Below, piece by piece: positions 31,512-41,013 of a stretch of DNA of 64,000 nucleotides. Every line of letters begins with the position of its first letter. The stretch's first letter is position 1. The DNA is from Kazachstania africana CBS 2517 (Eukaryota; Ascomycota; Saccharomycetes; Saccharomycetales; Saccharomycetaceae), in NCBI RefSeq assembly GCF_000304475.1, contig NC_018942.1:558001-622000 (forward strand). The letters run 5' to 3'. A model generated the notes under the pieces. The model did no database searches. It was not told where the DNA came from and saw nothing but the letters and a program-made list of their open reading frames with translations. A program made the position numbers and the translations under genes.

Positions 31512-32963
31512 TTATAATGCAGAAAATATGAATAAATTATTTGTTGCTGCAATAGCTATACTATTTTCTTTTGGATGCCATGAGAAATGTAGTATACTTT
31601 TCTTAAAATCAATATCATCACCCCACTCTTTATTCCTTGCACTTCTTTGGGCTAAAGATCCATATTGTTTATTTCTAAAAGCAGATTTATCGGCTTGTAA
31701 AACAATTTCATCAAGATTACCACCGTTATTTTCAGGATTTTCTTGTCCCTCTTCACTTTCATTAGTTCCTTTTGACTTGCGTTTATTTGAATTTCTACCT
31801 GTTGATTGATTTTTCTTTGATGTATCGAAAGTCTTAAAAATGCCATTATTATCAAATTCACTTGTATTTACAACATTTGGATAAATCATAAAAGTGTTAT
31901 TATATGAGCCAGTCATTAAACTCGAACTATCACCGCTGAATTCAATTTCAAATTTGTCAAAAATTGCATCATTTTCATAAGTGTCACTCAATCTTTCTTT
32001 TAATTGTTCATGAATATTAATAGTTTTGATTGGTTTATTATTCATATTTACATCCCAAATTTTAACGGTTAAGTAATCTCTTGATGCAATATATCTACCA
32101 TTCGGGCTAAATTTAATGTCAGATATTGATGATGTTATCTCAGTGAAAAAATTATGATTTATTGGATTAACATATTCTTCGAATACTTTTGCTTTATTAT
32201 CACATAAAGAATTTTCTCTCATATCACATAATTTTACAGTTCCCTTCGATGACGAATACATGAAATAATTACAATGAATTGGGTGAAATTCAGCACATGT
32301 TATTACTTCAGTCAATTCTTCCATATTTGCCGGTTTGATATCCACAATATTGAATGACTGATCAGGTAAATCTAAATTCCAAAGATTAATTCTTAGATCA
32401 TCAGCACTTATAAAAGTTTCTTGATCAGAATTTGGTGATATTGAATTAATGTGATAAGTATGGGCATTTGAATAAATTCTTTTTGGAGATGCAGCAATGA
32501 TTTTATCATGATTTGATAATTGAGGTAATTTTAAATTTTGTAATGATATTTTTTTATCTTTATTATTATGAGTTTCACTGAGATTATTTTCAGAGACTAA
32601 CTTAATATTTTTTTCATAAATTTTCCACAGTTTTATGGTCTTATCATTTGTACTTAGAAGTAAATGAGATTTTTGAATTGGTTTTAACCATTTTATTTGA
32701 TTTATCTTTTCTTCAATTTCCAATGATTTTAAATAATCGAACTCTGCATCGTGCGATTGAAATTCAGTCAAAAACTTGTATTCACAATGTTTATTATTAT
32801 TTCTTTCGAATAAGACGACTCTACCACCTTTATCACCTGTAGCTAAATAGTTACCAGTATGATCGAATTCAGATGCTGTAATAATATCTGCTTCAGTGAC
32901 GACAATATCTGCTTTGTCCCCAAAGCATTGGCTAAACTTGAAATTGTAATTATCTTGAGACAT
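31512..32963 (-). CDS. CDC55: PP2A regulatory B subunit Cdc55
   Basis: B-type (PR55) regulatory subunit of protein phosphatase 2A; works in mitotic exit, the spindle and morphogenesis checkpoints and TOR signalling. 483 residues, about 40 fewer than S. cerevisiae, the difference lying in the Ser/Asn-rich loop near residues 370-410. Seven WD-type blades; signature runs [35 protein letters not shown] and [12 protein letters not shown] are nearly unchanged, as is the C-terminus [16 protein letters not shown]. Convergent with COX13, as in YGL190C. Confidence 0.97.
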   Translation of the reverse strand: MSQDNYNFKFSQCFGDKADIVVTEADIITASEFDHTGNYLATGDKGGRVVLFERNNNKHCEYKFLTEFQSHDAEFDYLKSLEIEEKINQIKWLKPIQKSHLLLSTNDKTIKLWKIYEKNIKLVSENNLSETHNNKDKKISLQNLKLPQLSNHDKIIAASPKRIYSNAHTYHINSISPNSDQETFISADDLRINLWNLDLPDQSFNIVDIKPANMEELTEVITCAEFHPIHCNYFMYSSSKGTVKLCDMRENSLCDNKAKVFEEYVNPINHNFFTEITSSISDIKFSPNGRYIASRDYLTVKIWDVNMNNKPIKTINIHEQLKERLSDTYENDAIFDKFEIEFSGDSSSLMTGSYNNTFMIYPNVVNTSEFDNNGIFKTFDTSKKNQSTGRNSNKRKSKGTNESEEGQENPENNGGNLDEIVLQADKSAFRNKQYGSLAQRSARNKEWGDDIDFKKSILHFSWHPKENSIAIAATNNLFIFSAL

Positions 32964-33569
32964 GTGTTGTTATCATATAAAAATCAATCGGAATGGAAGC
33001 GCTAATAAGGATAATGATAAGATTTTCTTGGACAAAGAGATTAGATCGGATTCTTAAGAAACTCAATGGAATGTGTGTCAATGGCAATATTACCTTTGTT
33101 TTGAAATTGTCCACTAATGAATTGTACTTACTTCTGAATAGCCACTTTAAATGTATTCAGAAACTCTCTCTTTTCAAAAAAACGAGTTATTAATCTTCTA
33201 TACTTATTTATCCTTATTATTTTTCTAACATATACTGAAAGACAAACAAAAAAAAAAAAGGATATTTTTTCTTGAAGAATTTTTTGAATTTTGCAAAATG
33301 ATGAAAAGTTGCGGCAGGGTAATAATGAGATGTATGTCGTTTTATACGTAACTATCAAAATTGGCATCAGGCTGCTCAAAAGTTTCAATAAATTGGCTGG
33401 TGATGGTGCTGGTGATGCCATTGGCTTGGAATGCATTATTGTGCATACAATAATGCCACTTTATTTATGGTGATTACAACCGAGTCATATACTTTTACTA
33501 TATAAGTGTTATAGAATATTCAAGAGCAGGAAAAAAGGTATCGAAAAGTTGTGAGAAAAGATACGTTTG
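32964..33569. other. CDC55-COX4 intergenic region; RPS26A expected here is absent
   Basis: About 600 bp with only unconvincing ORFs. In S. cerevisiae the ribosomal gene RPS26A lies in this interval; no RPS26 coding sequence is visible on either strand. Since RPS26 has a duplication partner elsewhere, loss of this copy is easy to explain. Confidence 0.6.
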
Positions 33570-34064
33570 TCAATGGTGATGCTCATCTTCTCCTAAATCT
33601 ACTCCCACAGGGTTCAATTTATATACAGAACCGCATTCCCAACATCTTGCTACTTGGTTAACTGTTGGTTTCAGCCACATCACCGTATGCGAACCCGCTG
33701 GAGACCCCGTGCAACCGACGTAACGATAGTCATCGTAGGAGTCGACAAGAATGGGATCCTTCATCGTACCTTTCCTCGAGGAATCCAAAGGCTTTGTGTC
33801 GAAAATATCAATACCTTCCAGCTTACCCAATAATTCCAATCTTTCCAGCCCCGTAGCTTGGTCTAGATCTGTGGGGACTGTACCTTCCTTAGCACCTGGC
33901 CCAACAAGTGTCTCGGGCCCATTAACGTCAGCAAGCTTCCTTGCTGTCTCCACTTCTTTTGTAACTTCTTTTTTCTGCTGATATAACATCGACGACGTAC
34001 GCAACGTCCTTACCATTACTGCAGGTCTAAACAGTTTCAATGAAGCTTGGCGTATTGTCAACAT
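33570..34064 (-). CDS. COX4: Cytochrome c oxidase subunit IV (Cox4)
   Basis: Zinc-binding matrix-side subunit of complex IV, homologous to mammalian COX5B. 164 residues. A cleavable basic presequence (MLTIRQASLKLFRPAVMVRT) is followed by the mature domain with KEGTVPTDLDQATGLERLEL and the zinc region RYVGCTGSPAGSHTVMWLKP with ARCWECGSVYKLNPVG, which supplies the Cys ligands. Start is the ATG at 34062-34064. A CCAATCA Hap site lies 106 bp upstream. Next to TPN1 as in YGL187C/YGL186C. Confidence 0.97.
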   Translation of the reverse strand: MLTIRQASLKLFRPAVMVRTLRTSSMLYQQKKEVTKEVETARKLADVNGPETLVGPGAKEGTVPTDLDQATGLERLELLGKLEGIDIFDTKPLDSSRKGTMKDPILVDSYDDYRYVGCTGSPAGSHTVMWLKPTVNQVARCWECGSVYKLNPVGVDLGEDEHHH

Positions 34065-34169
34065 TGTTCAATCAAATACAGTTGTTTCTATCCTTTATAT
34101 TGAATATCGATGTATACTAAAGCATTTACATACTAAACCAAGATGTTGTTGTTATTTTATAAACTCATT

Positions 34170-34176
34170 CCAATCA
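34170..34176 (-). promoter_or_regulatory. Hap2/3/4/5 (CCAAT) site upstream of COX4
   Basis: CCAATCA on the plus strand (TGATTGG toward the gene), 106 bp before the COX4 ATG; a second TGATTGG lies near 34293. COX4 is a Hap-controlled respiratory gene in S. cerevisiae. Confidence 0.55.
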
Positions 34177-34315
34177 CGGAGTATTCTCTATTTACTAACT
34201 TTTTTCACTGTGATCTTCTTCCCTCGCTCTTAGAGAATCATCGCCATATTTTTTCGCTTTTAAGCAGGCAAAAAACCAAATTCTGACAGTTGATTGGATG
34301 AGGAATCTGATACAA

Positions 34316-35926
34316 CTACCTGCCAAATCTCTTCAGTTCGATGTATCTTAATGGTGGATACACAACACCACATATGCCCATGCAGAGCCACATGGCAATG
34401 TCACCACCGTACTCTCCAATCTTGCGTGCTACTGGGCCGATCCAATATACCTGTGCCATACCTACAACTACACCAACTATCCCAATTAAAAATGAGACAG
34501 TGGCAGCATATCCATGAGTTAACACTTCATAATCATCCCATTTGTCCCAATTGTATCTGTGTTTGTATTTCAAATGTTTTCTTTTCAAAAAATGTATGTT
34601 TGTAATCTCTTGTTCCACAACATCGGATTTCTTATCGTTGTGATGATGAGTCCTCACCACGGTGGTGACATGTTTGTCATTGTCTATCAGGGGAAACTCT
34701 TTAGTATATAAATGTAGGAAGTGTCTTCTGAATATCACATTTTCTTCAAATAATAGTATGAAGTACATACTAATCCAATAACCAATCATTGGTAGGAAAT
34801 TTCCCAAAATTGTACTGAAATGATTACGACCAACGATTGCACAAATGAAATAGATAACTGTGACAGCCACTGACCAGAACCAACGCGGTATTCTAGCACA
34901 ATGTAAGCTTGATAATTGTATAGAAAAGGCGGCTGAATATGTGTTAATAATATTATTAGAAATTAAACTCAGTAATAACACCACCACACAAAATTTACCA
35001 AACCCATTCCACCTTTGAAATCCAGCCCAAAGTAGACCACCCATCCCATGTCTATCGTACTGATCGTACCATGTGTCATTAGACATGGCCACAGCAGCCA
35101 ATGACAATCCCAATATACCCACAAATGTTGTTGGTAAAAATGTACCAAAAAATGTTAGTAGGAAAACTTCATATTTGGGTGTATCTTCTGGAAATAGGAT
35201 ATAATAATCGGCAGTGATTGACCCCCATGTGGCGGTAATACTATAACATAGTGAAAAGAAACTTAACCAATTACCTTCTATAGTTTTTGATGCAATGTCA
35301 TTATTTGTAAATTTATTCAGCAAATAAAATTTGTCACTAGAAGAGATGTACAATAGCATGAAACAAAGAAGAACAGGAAGTGAGAAGTAAGTTTCCACTT
35401 TTAATACGTGCTTGATACCAAAGACTGCCACAATAAATGAGGTCCAACTAACAATAATGATACCAATAGAAACTGGAACTTTATCGTCAGAAATTGCCGC
35501 TAACATTTCTCCTCCGACCACGGAGTTGACTACAGACCATCCCATAACGCCAATAATAGCTGCCAATGCAACAAACTTAACAAACCACCAACCGAATAAA
35601 TACCTTGCGGTAACCATCTGTCTGCACCCAGATTGCGGACCCATTATTGAGCAATATGCAGCAACAAGACATCCGATGAACATGGAAATGATACCGCTCA
35701 CGAGACTTTGTTTGAATGTAAGACTGTAAACAAGTGGACCCAAAAGAAAAGATGACATTGATGATAGCCCACCTGTAGCACTTAGCCACAAGCCTGAAAC
35801 ATGTAAAAATTGCTTCCGCCTAGTTCCTCGATGATAAGGCGATATTCTATCAATCCCTGTTGTTTCCACACCAAGGGAGTCTATACGCTCCGACACCCTT
35901 TTCATTAGCCGCAGCATGGTTGACAT
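34316..35926 (-). CDS. TPN1: Vitamin B6 (pyridoxine) transporter Tpn1
   Basis: Plasma-membrane proton symporter of the purine-cytosine permease (NCS1) family that takes up pyridoxine. 536 residues, about 40 fewer than S. cerevisiae Tpn1. About twelve membrane segments start at residue 45 (FLHVSGLWLSATGGLSSMSS) and the family signature MGPQSGCRQMVTARYLFGWW lies near residue 95. A His- and Lys-rich loop (RTHHHNDKKSDVVEQE) sits between spans 10 and 11. Purine/cytosine permeases of the FCY2 type are the alternative; its place beside COX4 supports TPN1. Confidence 0.92.
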   Translation of the reverse strand: MSTMLRLMKRVSERIDSLGVETTGIDRISPYHRGTRRKQFLHVSGLWLSATGGLSSMSSFLLGPLVYSLTFKQSLVSGIISMFIGCLVAAYCSIMGPQSGCRQMVTARYLFGWWFVKFVALAAIIGVMGWSVVNSVVGGEMLAAISDDKVPVSIGIIIVSWTSFIVAVFGIKHVLKVETYFSLPVLLCFMLLYISSSDKFYLLNKFTNNDIASKTIEGNWLSFFSLCYSITATWGSITADYYILFPEDTPKYEVFLLTFFGTFLPTTFVGILGLSLAAVAMSNDTWYDQYDRHGMGGLLWAGFQRWNGFGKFCVVVLLLSLISNNIINTYSAAFSIQLSSLHCARIPRWFWSVAVTVIYFICAIVGRNHFSTILGNFLPMIGYWISMYFILLFEENVIFRRHFLHLYTKEFPLIDNDKHVTTVVRTHHHNDKKSDVVEQEITNIHFLKRKHLKYKHRYNWDKWDDYEVLTHGYAATVSFLIGIVGVVVGMAQVYWIGPVARKIGEYGGDIAMWLCMGICGVVYPPLRYIELKRFGR

Positions 35927-37201
35927 ATCCTATAAAGCTGCTGGGTCTTTCTTGCTGTTGAGCTATATCAAGTGCTTTCTCATTCTCTGGAAGAGTTATC
36001 TAATATATAGAAAGTGAGTGCCTTACGTACTAGGAGAAAAAAAAATATGTAATTTCGATGATTCATCGTGCATAACTCATCGGAGACGATATAAGCATAA
36101 GTACAATCTTCACACGCAACGATCACCATGAAGGTGTATTTTATGCTAGTAGTTGTGCCCTGGCCTCGCAAATGCAGCGAAGATAGGATTTTGCCTTGTA
36201 GAGCCCGTTACAATACGCCCCGAAATGCCTTCATCATGTGCCGTTAGAAGATAAATTCAAAGAAACGTAACATTCAGGCCCATCTTTTTTCAATTTGCAT
36301 TCATTCTTAACATGATAACGTTACCAAGATGCCTTTCCAGAGTATCGGTGGCGGTGATTCCGACAATGCTACGTGGACACATGAATTTCATTGTTATCAG
36401 AATTCAGAATTACTAATTAAAGAAAAGAAAAAAAAATGAGTCGTTTCTTTATTGATATTAGGTTTATTGAATGCCTCACCAGCGCTTTTTTCTACATGAC
36501 AAACCAAGTTTAATCTGTCTGGACCTTGATGATATTTTGAAAAGCGGTTTTCTTTTTTCTTGTGCATATTCTTATTTCCGTGGGCACACTCACCGTGTTT
36601 TCTCAACGAGAACAAAAGTTTCACTGAACGAAAAGCTAAAAAAAAAGCAAAAGTTCGCAGTTGTTTACTAATATCTTATTCAAATTCTTTCTGTCCAATT
36701 TCCGAGACTATTGACGGTTGTACACGAACTTCTCAGCAGCCTTGACTTACATTTTTCATACATTACCCTTTTAGTGCGCTGCGGTTTCCTACGTACTTGA
36801 ATTATTAAATGATTTTATTTTTGGTTTGGAAGCCCCAGGACAGTAAATACAAATAGATATGACCTAATGAAAGATTCTCAACCGACATATATAAAAAAGA
36901 CGTTGATACTGAAAATCATTTTCTTTCTTTCTTGATCCTCGAAAAATATCAGAATAATAGTAACAGATCTCCAACAGATTAAGCAGCTAGCTAGTTCTTT
37001 CTTTCCTTTTCGACAGTATACGTTCTATCATCTTTTTTTTTCCTCATAATATTTATTTCATCAAGCTTAATCTTTCTTTCGCCATATCATTTCTTCATAT
37101 TCTCGTCATTCATTATCTGTCAGTCAATTGATCCCACGTAACGTTTTATATTCTTTTCCCTATATTTATTGTTTATTTCATTTTCACTTCCCAATTATTC
37201 A
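35927..37201. other. TPN1 to COM2-like intergenic region
   Basis: About 1.3 kb without a supported gene. S. cerevisiae has YGL185C and STR3 in the TPN1-MND1 interval; neither is visible. The last 300 bp are strongly pyrimidine-rich (CTTTCTTTC runs) after TATATAAAAAAG at 36888, typical of a long yeast 5' leader and core promoter for the gene that follows. Confidence 0.5.
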
Positions 37202-37879
37202 ATGTCAACGTACAAATTGAAAAATTTTGATGCTAGAAGCTCAAAGGCACAATCGAATTCTAGCGAATTTGATTTATTTAATTTGCCATTTTTCCTGAAA
37301 AGAAATGATACCATTGATGATTTTGAATTCTTTTCTAACCTAAGTAATATTCTTTTTCCTCAGCCTGCAACTTCATTGACAAACGCATCATCAACTTTAC
37401 CAGCACAATATATGCCAACAATTGGCCCACCTCAATCTCAACAGAATCAGACTATTTATCAAAAAGCGGATGTTTTTGATGACTTTTTGAATTTAGAATC
37501 TATTCAAAATTCTAATTACAATTTCGAGAGCAATAAGGTAGCATTTTCGACTAATAAAATTAAGAAATTCATGAGTAAAGTACCAGAACCGATCCATAAA
37601 GTAACCAAAAATCCAAATCAAAAATTGAAACAACATGATACTGTTAGTACTGATGAACTACCAAGGACGAGGGGACGTAAACCATCTTTGGTTGATGATG
37701 GAACCAAAAAATTTGCATGTCAATACTGTCATCGTCGTTTTAGAAGGCAAGAACATATGAAACGCCATATCAGATCCTTACACATTGCAGAAAAACCTTA
37801 CAGTTGTCAAATATGTAGTAAGGCCTTTAGCAGAAATGATAACTTAAAACAACATAGGAAAACGCATAAAATGCCATAA
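37202..37879 (+). CDS. COM2: C2H2 zinc-finger transcription factor, Com2-like
   Basis: 225 residues from ATG 37202 (open frame upstream lacks an ATG). Two C-terminal fingers at 173-194 (CQYC...HIRSLH) and 202-223 (CQIC...HRKTH) with recognition helices RRQEHMKRH and SRNDNLKQH, of the Msn2/Com2 kind that reads AGGGG. The preceding [17 protein letters not shown] resembles the segment before the fingers in S. cerevisiae Com2 (YER130C) as I recall it. The N-terminal part is unconserved and Asn/Ser/Phe-rich. S. cerevisiae has no such gene between TPN1 and MND1, but COM2 lies between SAK1 and RPS26B-PMD1, the duplicated partner of this region, so this is probably the other duplicate or the relocated single copy. 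It is short for the family. Confidence 0.75.
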   Translation: MSTYKLKNFDARSSKAQSNSSEFDLFNLPFFLKRNDTIDDFEFFSNLSNILFPQPATSLTNASSTLPAQYMPTIGPPQSQQNQTIYQKADVFDDFLNLESIQNSNYNFESNKVAFSTNKIKKFMSKVPEPIHKVTKNPNQKLKQHDTVSTDELPRTRGRKPSLVDDGTKKFACQYCHRRFRRQEHMKRHIRSLHIAEKPYSCQICSKAFSRNDNLKQHRKTHKMP

Positions 37880-37951
37880 TTAGCGGTGAATTGTTCTCCC
37901 AATAAGATAGTTTCTCTTGTAGAGAGATAAGCCAAGATTCAATCGAACCAT

Positions 37952-38572
37952 TCATAGCTCCATAGGGATATTCAATTCATCGTGAAGTTTTGTATTTGGT
38001 ATATTATATTTCCTTGCGATATGGTCAAGTATCAGTTCAATGTTATCATTATATTGATGAATCAACTTTTTAAGGTTTTCAATTCGATCCCTTTTATCAT
38101 CGACTAGTTTCAAATTCTCTAAATTTTCTAGTTTAATCTTCTGTAAGTTTATTATTTGATTGCTTAATGATTTATGTAATTTAGAAAAGTCGTGATAGTT
38201 TTTAACAAGTTTTTCCTTTTCTTTGAACGCTTTTCTCTCCTTTTGATAAAGTAACAGTTTCTTCTTATTGGCATCAATACTTTCCCTTATGTCTATGACT
38301 TTTTTATTTGATTTATCAATTTCTTCCTTGATATTTAAGCGATTAAAGTTTCTATAAATGTAATAGATGTTTAGGTTACCACATTTGATGACACCAATCA
38401 AGTATTTTTCATATTCGCAAACAATTTCATCCAGTATTTGTTTCATCACGCTACTTTGTAACTTAATTGGGCATTTTTTCTCAAATTCCTTTTGGGTGAA
38501 ATACGTGCTTGGTAATCCCTCAAGATACTTGATTATTTGTGCTGTTTTCTTGTCATTATCTTTACCGGCCAT
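37952..38572 (-). CDS. MND1: Meiotic recombination protein Mnd1
   Basis: Partner of Hop2; the heterodimer helps Rad51/Dmc1 filaments invade the homologue in meiosis. 206 residues against 219. An N-terminal winged-helix (about 1-75; SVMKQILDEIVCEYEKYL, IKCGNLNIYYIYRN) is followed by a long coiled coil rich in Lys and Glu (about 80-175) and a C-terminal helix. The identification rests on architecture plus position between the STR3 locus and GTS1. S. cerevisiae MND1 has a short 5' intron; here the frame is open from ATG 38570-38572 and aligns to the N-terminus without one. A perfect URS1 box lies 92 bp upstream. Confidence 0.85.
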   Translation of the reverse strand: MAGKDNDKKTAQIIKYLEGLPSTYFTQKEFEKKCPIKLQSSVMKQILDEIVCEYEKYLIGVIKCGNLNIYYIYRNFNRLNIKEEIDKSNKKVIDIRESIDANKKKLLLYQKERKAFKEKEKLVKNYHDFSKLHKSLSNQIINLQKIKLENLENLKLVDDKRDRIENLKKLIHQYNDNIELILDHIARKYNIPNTKLHDELNIPMEL

Positions 38573-39126
38573 TGTTTTTAAACTTCTGCTCTGGTTTTAT
38601 AGACATCTATATTTTTTTGTTTATTTTTTTCTTGCAGTCATGGTATAAATATGCTTTCAGATCTCGGCGGCTAAGTTTTACAGGGCGGTTAAGCTAATAA
38701 TCTCAATATAGGCTTCCAATTGGAAGAATTCACAACGGCGAAGCTGTTAGAGGTATTATCCATGAAATAGTACCACTTCAAATTTATCAAGCACGTTAAA
38801 AACGCGGGACGTTCGTCCACTAAGGAAAGAAGGTTGTCAGTTAGGATTTTCTGGGAAAATATTCAAACCCGCTCCAATGAGCACAAAATTATAGTGTCAG
38901 AATTCATTAGATGAACCTTATAATATCATAAACTTCTCTTTTTACAGCTTATATAATTAGCTTTTTTCATTGATGTGAATTGCACCTAGGAGCGGGAAAT
39001 CAGCGAAACGAGTGTATGAAAAAAAGGAGAGGGAAGTATAATCTTACAAGTTTCAATGTAAGACCATTATTTGATTACTAGTAAGTAGCTTTTTCTCATT
39101 GTCTAAGAAAATTATTTATAGCTATA
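38573..39126. promoter_or_regulatory. MND1-GTS1 divergent intergenic region
   Basis: About 550 bp. The MND1 side holds a perfect URS1; the GTS1 side shows a TATATAA-like string near 38950 and no recognised site. No ORF worth calling. Confidence 0.5.
38664..38674. promoter_or_regulatory. URS1 (Ume6-Ime1) site of MND1
   Basis: TCGGCGGCTAA matches the URS1 consensus in full. It lies 92 bp before the MND1 ATG, the usual distance for early meiotic genes that are repressed by Ume6 in growth and turned on by Ime1. Confidence 0.85.
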
Positions 39127-40320
39127 ATGAGATTTAGAAGTTCATCATCACGGTCAGCATACGATGATACGTTCAATTCAAGACCACGTAATCGCACAGA
39201 TCAAAGTGTTGTCAACGAGTTAAAGGATTACGTCACATCATCGGATAATGGTAACAAATGCGCTGAATGTTCAAGTACATTTCCAACATGGTGTTCTGTT
39301 AACCTAGGTTGTTTTCTTTGCGGTAGATGTGCTTCTGTTCATAGAAAGATTTTAAACCATGAATTTTACGTATCTGATGTGAAATCGTTATCTATAGACA
39401 CTTGGCATTATAAAGAGATTGATCATTTGAAAAAATTGGGAGGTAACAAAGGAAATAAAAAATTTTGGAACCCCAGAAATGAGCCTTTTCCTTATGATGC
39501 AGAAGATGATAAATCTATTGCAGAACAATTCGTCAGAAATAAGTACATTTTAGGGAAATATAAATATGACGAGGTTAAACCAGAGGATTTTGAAGGACTA
39601 AAGAGTCGTTCTCGTGCTAATAGTTGTGGCCATAGAAGATCCGGAAGATATGATGATCAAGAAGTCAGTGATGACGATCGATATGAAAGTGACTACAGAA
39701 GGCAAGTAAGACAATTAAAAGAAATGGGCTTCTCTGACAGCGAGAAAAACTTGAAAGCATTGAAGAAATCGAATGGGAATATGAATAGGGCAATTGACGT
39801 GTTGGGTAAAGAGGAGAACAGACAGTCTGTGAAAGAGACTGTTCCAAATCCAAGTCTACCAGCCAGGCCGTCCACAAGTGCTGGTCCACAACCTGCAATA
39901 TTTGACGGTATGTCAGACATGGCTTCATTGCAACAGCAACAGCCAGTTATGACAGGTGCTGTTCAACAGTATCTTGATCCAGCCACAGGAATAATATACG
40001 TGGATCAAAATCAATATATAATGGCGCAGGCCCTACAACAAAACCAACAACAGGCACAGATGATGCAAATGCAACAGGCAGCCCTGCAACAGCAGCAACA
40101 AGCAATTCAGCAGCAATACCAGCAACAAGTAGCTCTACAACAACAGCAGGTACATAATCAACAAAAGAATGCCATTCTGGGGCTCTACCAAAGACCAGAT
40201 CTATACACTACACCAGTTGAGATAACTGAATCAAATCCACAATATAAGCAACTGTTTCAACAACAACAACAGCAGCAACAACAATTCCAAAATCAATTTC
40301 AGAATCCTAACACGAGGTAA
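39127..40320 (+). CDS. GTS1: ArfGAP-type zinc finger protein Gts1
   Basis: Protein with ArfGAP, UBA and Gln-rich parts; in S. cerevisiae linked to metabolic oscillation, flocculation and drug response. 397 residues against 396. Zinc cysteines at 45, 48, 65 and 68 (CAEC...CFLC), with the ArfGAP surround TWCSVNLGCFLCGRCASVHR. A UBA domain at about 190-230 (QLKEMGFSDSEKNLKAL) is followed by a Gln-rich C-terminal region with several CAA/CAG tracts. Position next to MND1 and ATG1 matches YGL181W. Confidence 0.94.
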   Translation: MRFRSSSSRSAYDDTFNSRPRNRTDQSVVNELKDYVTSSDNGNKCAECSSTFPTWCSVNLGCFLCGRCASVHRKILNHEFYVSDVKSLSIDTWHYKEIDHLKKLGGNKGNKKFWNPRNEPFPYDAEDDKSIAEQFVRNKYILGKYKYDEVKPEDFEGLKSRSRANSCGHRRSGRYDDQEVSDDDRYESDYRRQVRQLKEMGFSDSEKNLKALKKSNGNMNRAIDVLGKEENRQSVKETVPNPSLPARPSTSAGPQPAIFDGMSDMASLQQQQPVMTGAVQQYLDPATGIIYVDQNQYIMAQALQQNQQQAQMMQMQQAALQQQQQAIQQQYQQQVALQQQQVHNQQKNAILGLYQRPDLYTTPVEITESNPQYKQLFQQQQQQQQQFQNQFQNPNTR

Positions 40321-40947
40321 ATTCATCCGACCGTCCTACGCTAACTCTCAGAATCCTAACCCTAATGTAATATATCCCTATATAAATTTTTGCAGGTTGT
40401 AATGTTATATACCTTCATACAATAAATAATTTTGGGTTTCCTGTTTTCCTTCCAACCCTATACTCTGCATACGAAAATCCGTGCACTTTAATATCAACCC
40501 TAATGTGCCACACATTTGTAACCCTATCTTTCACTGATAAAGGGTGTGCGAGAAAAGATTTTTACACGTAAACGGAATGTTAAATGCTGAGGCTCTTTCT
40601 AGGTAACCCTATATATCTCACATTTTTGACGTCCCTCACTTTATCTTTTGTCTCTTTAGTCACCCTCTCTCTTTTTTTTGGGCGGTTCTTTGGAATTGAA
40701 GAGTATATAAAAAGTTGATTTAATTTATAATCAGATACATTTGAGTAATAGGAACTTAGATATACAAGATATCTGGTTAGAAGAATCTAGAAAAAGAGGA
40801 AGCCTAAGATAAAGGCCGTCTTATTTTTGTTTTCTCTACTGATTTTGCAAATGCTTTAGTAAATAGTTTCTGAACTAATTAGATTTTTTTTGGCGAACAG
40901 CTTTATTACAGATAGAAGAATCTCTCTACTGGGGTTAAACGTACATA
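40321..40947. promoter_or_regulatory. GTS1-ATG1 intergenic region
   Basis: About 630 bp. Its first half holds five same-orientation AACCCTA motifs (listed separately); a TATATAAAAAG lies at about 40704 and the last 200 bp are an AT-rich leader. No snoRNA box pattern was convincing. Confidence 0.55.
40358..40611 (+). promoter_or_regulatory. Cluster of five AACCCTA motifs (Tbf1-type)
   Basis: AACCCTA occurs at 40358-40364, 40454-40460, 40496-40502, 40520-40526 and 40605-40611, all on the plus strand, within 254 bp. The first and third extend to AACCCTAA. In S. cerevisiae Tbf1 binds ARCCCTAA at promoters and subtelomeres. The spacing is irregular, so this is a site cluster and not a telomere-like tract. 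Confidence 0.7.
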
Positions 40948-41013
40948 ATGTCAGATAAAAGTAGTATTAATGATACTTTCAAGAGTCCAGATACCCATCA
41001 ATCAAAAAGATGA
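40948..41013 (+). other. Out-of-frame first ATG / short ORF overlapping the ATG1 start
   Basis: ATG 40948 opens a 21-codon frame ([21 protein letters not shown]) that stops at 41011 after passing the ATG1 start at 40970. It is either an overlapping upstream ORF that would lower ATG1 translation, or the true N-terminus separated from the rest by one extra A in the run at 41004-41008. Confidence 0.6.

Noticed and set aside
33128..33436. 102-codon minus-strand ORF between CDC55 and COX4
   Set aside because: Phe/Lys runs come from A/T tracts, and there is no similarity to RPS26, the gene expected here.
34193..34199. TACTAAC near COX4 as an intron branch site
   Set aside because: It is on the plus strand, upstream of a minus-strand gene whose frame is complete from its ATG, and no GTATGT and AG pair surrounds it. 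TPN1 is also complete.
40358..40611. Telomere-like or interstitial telomeric repeat
   Set aside because: The AACCCTA motifs are 17-90 bp apart with unrelated sequence between them, not a tandem tract, and lie between two conserved genes far from any end signs.
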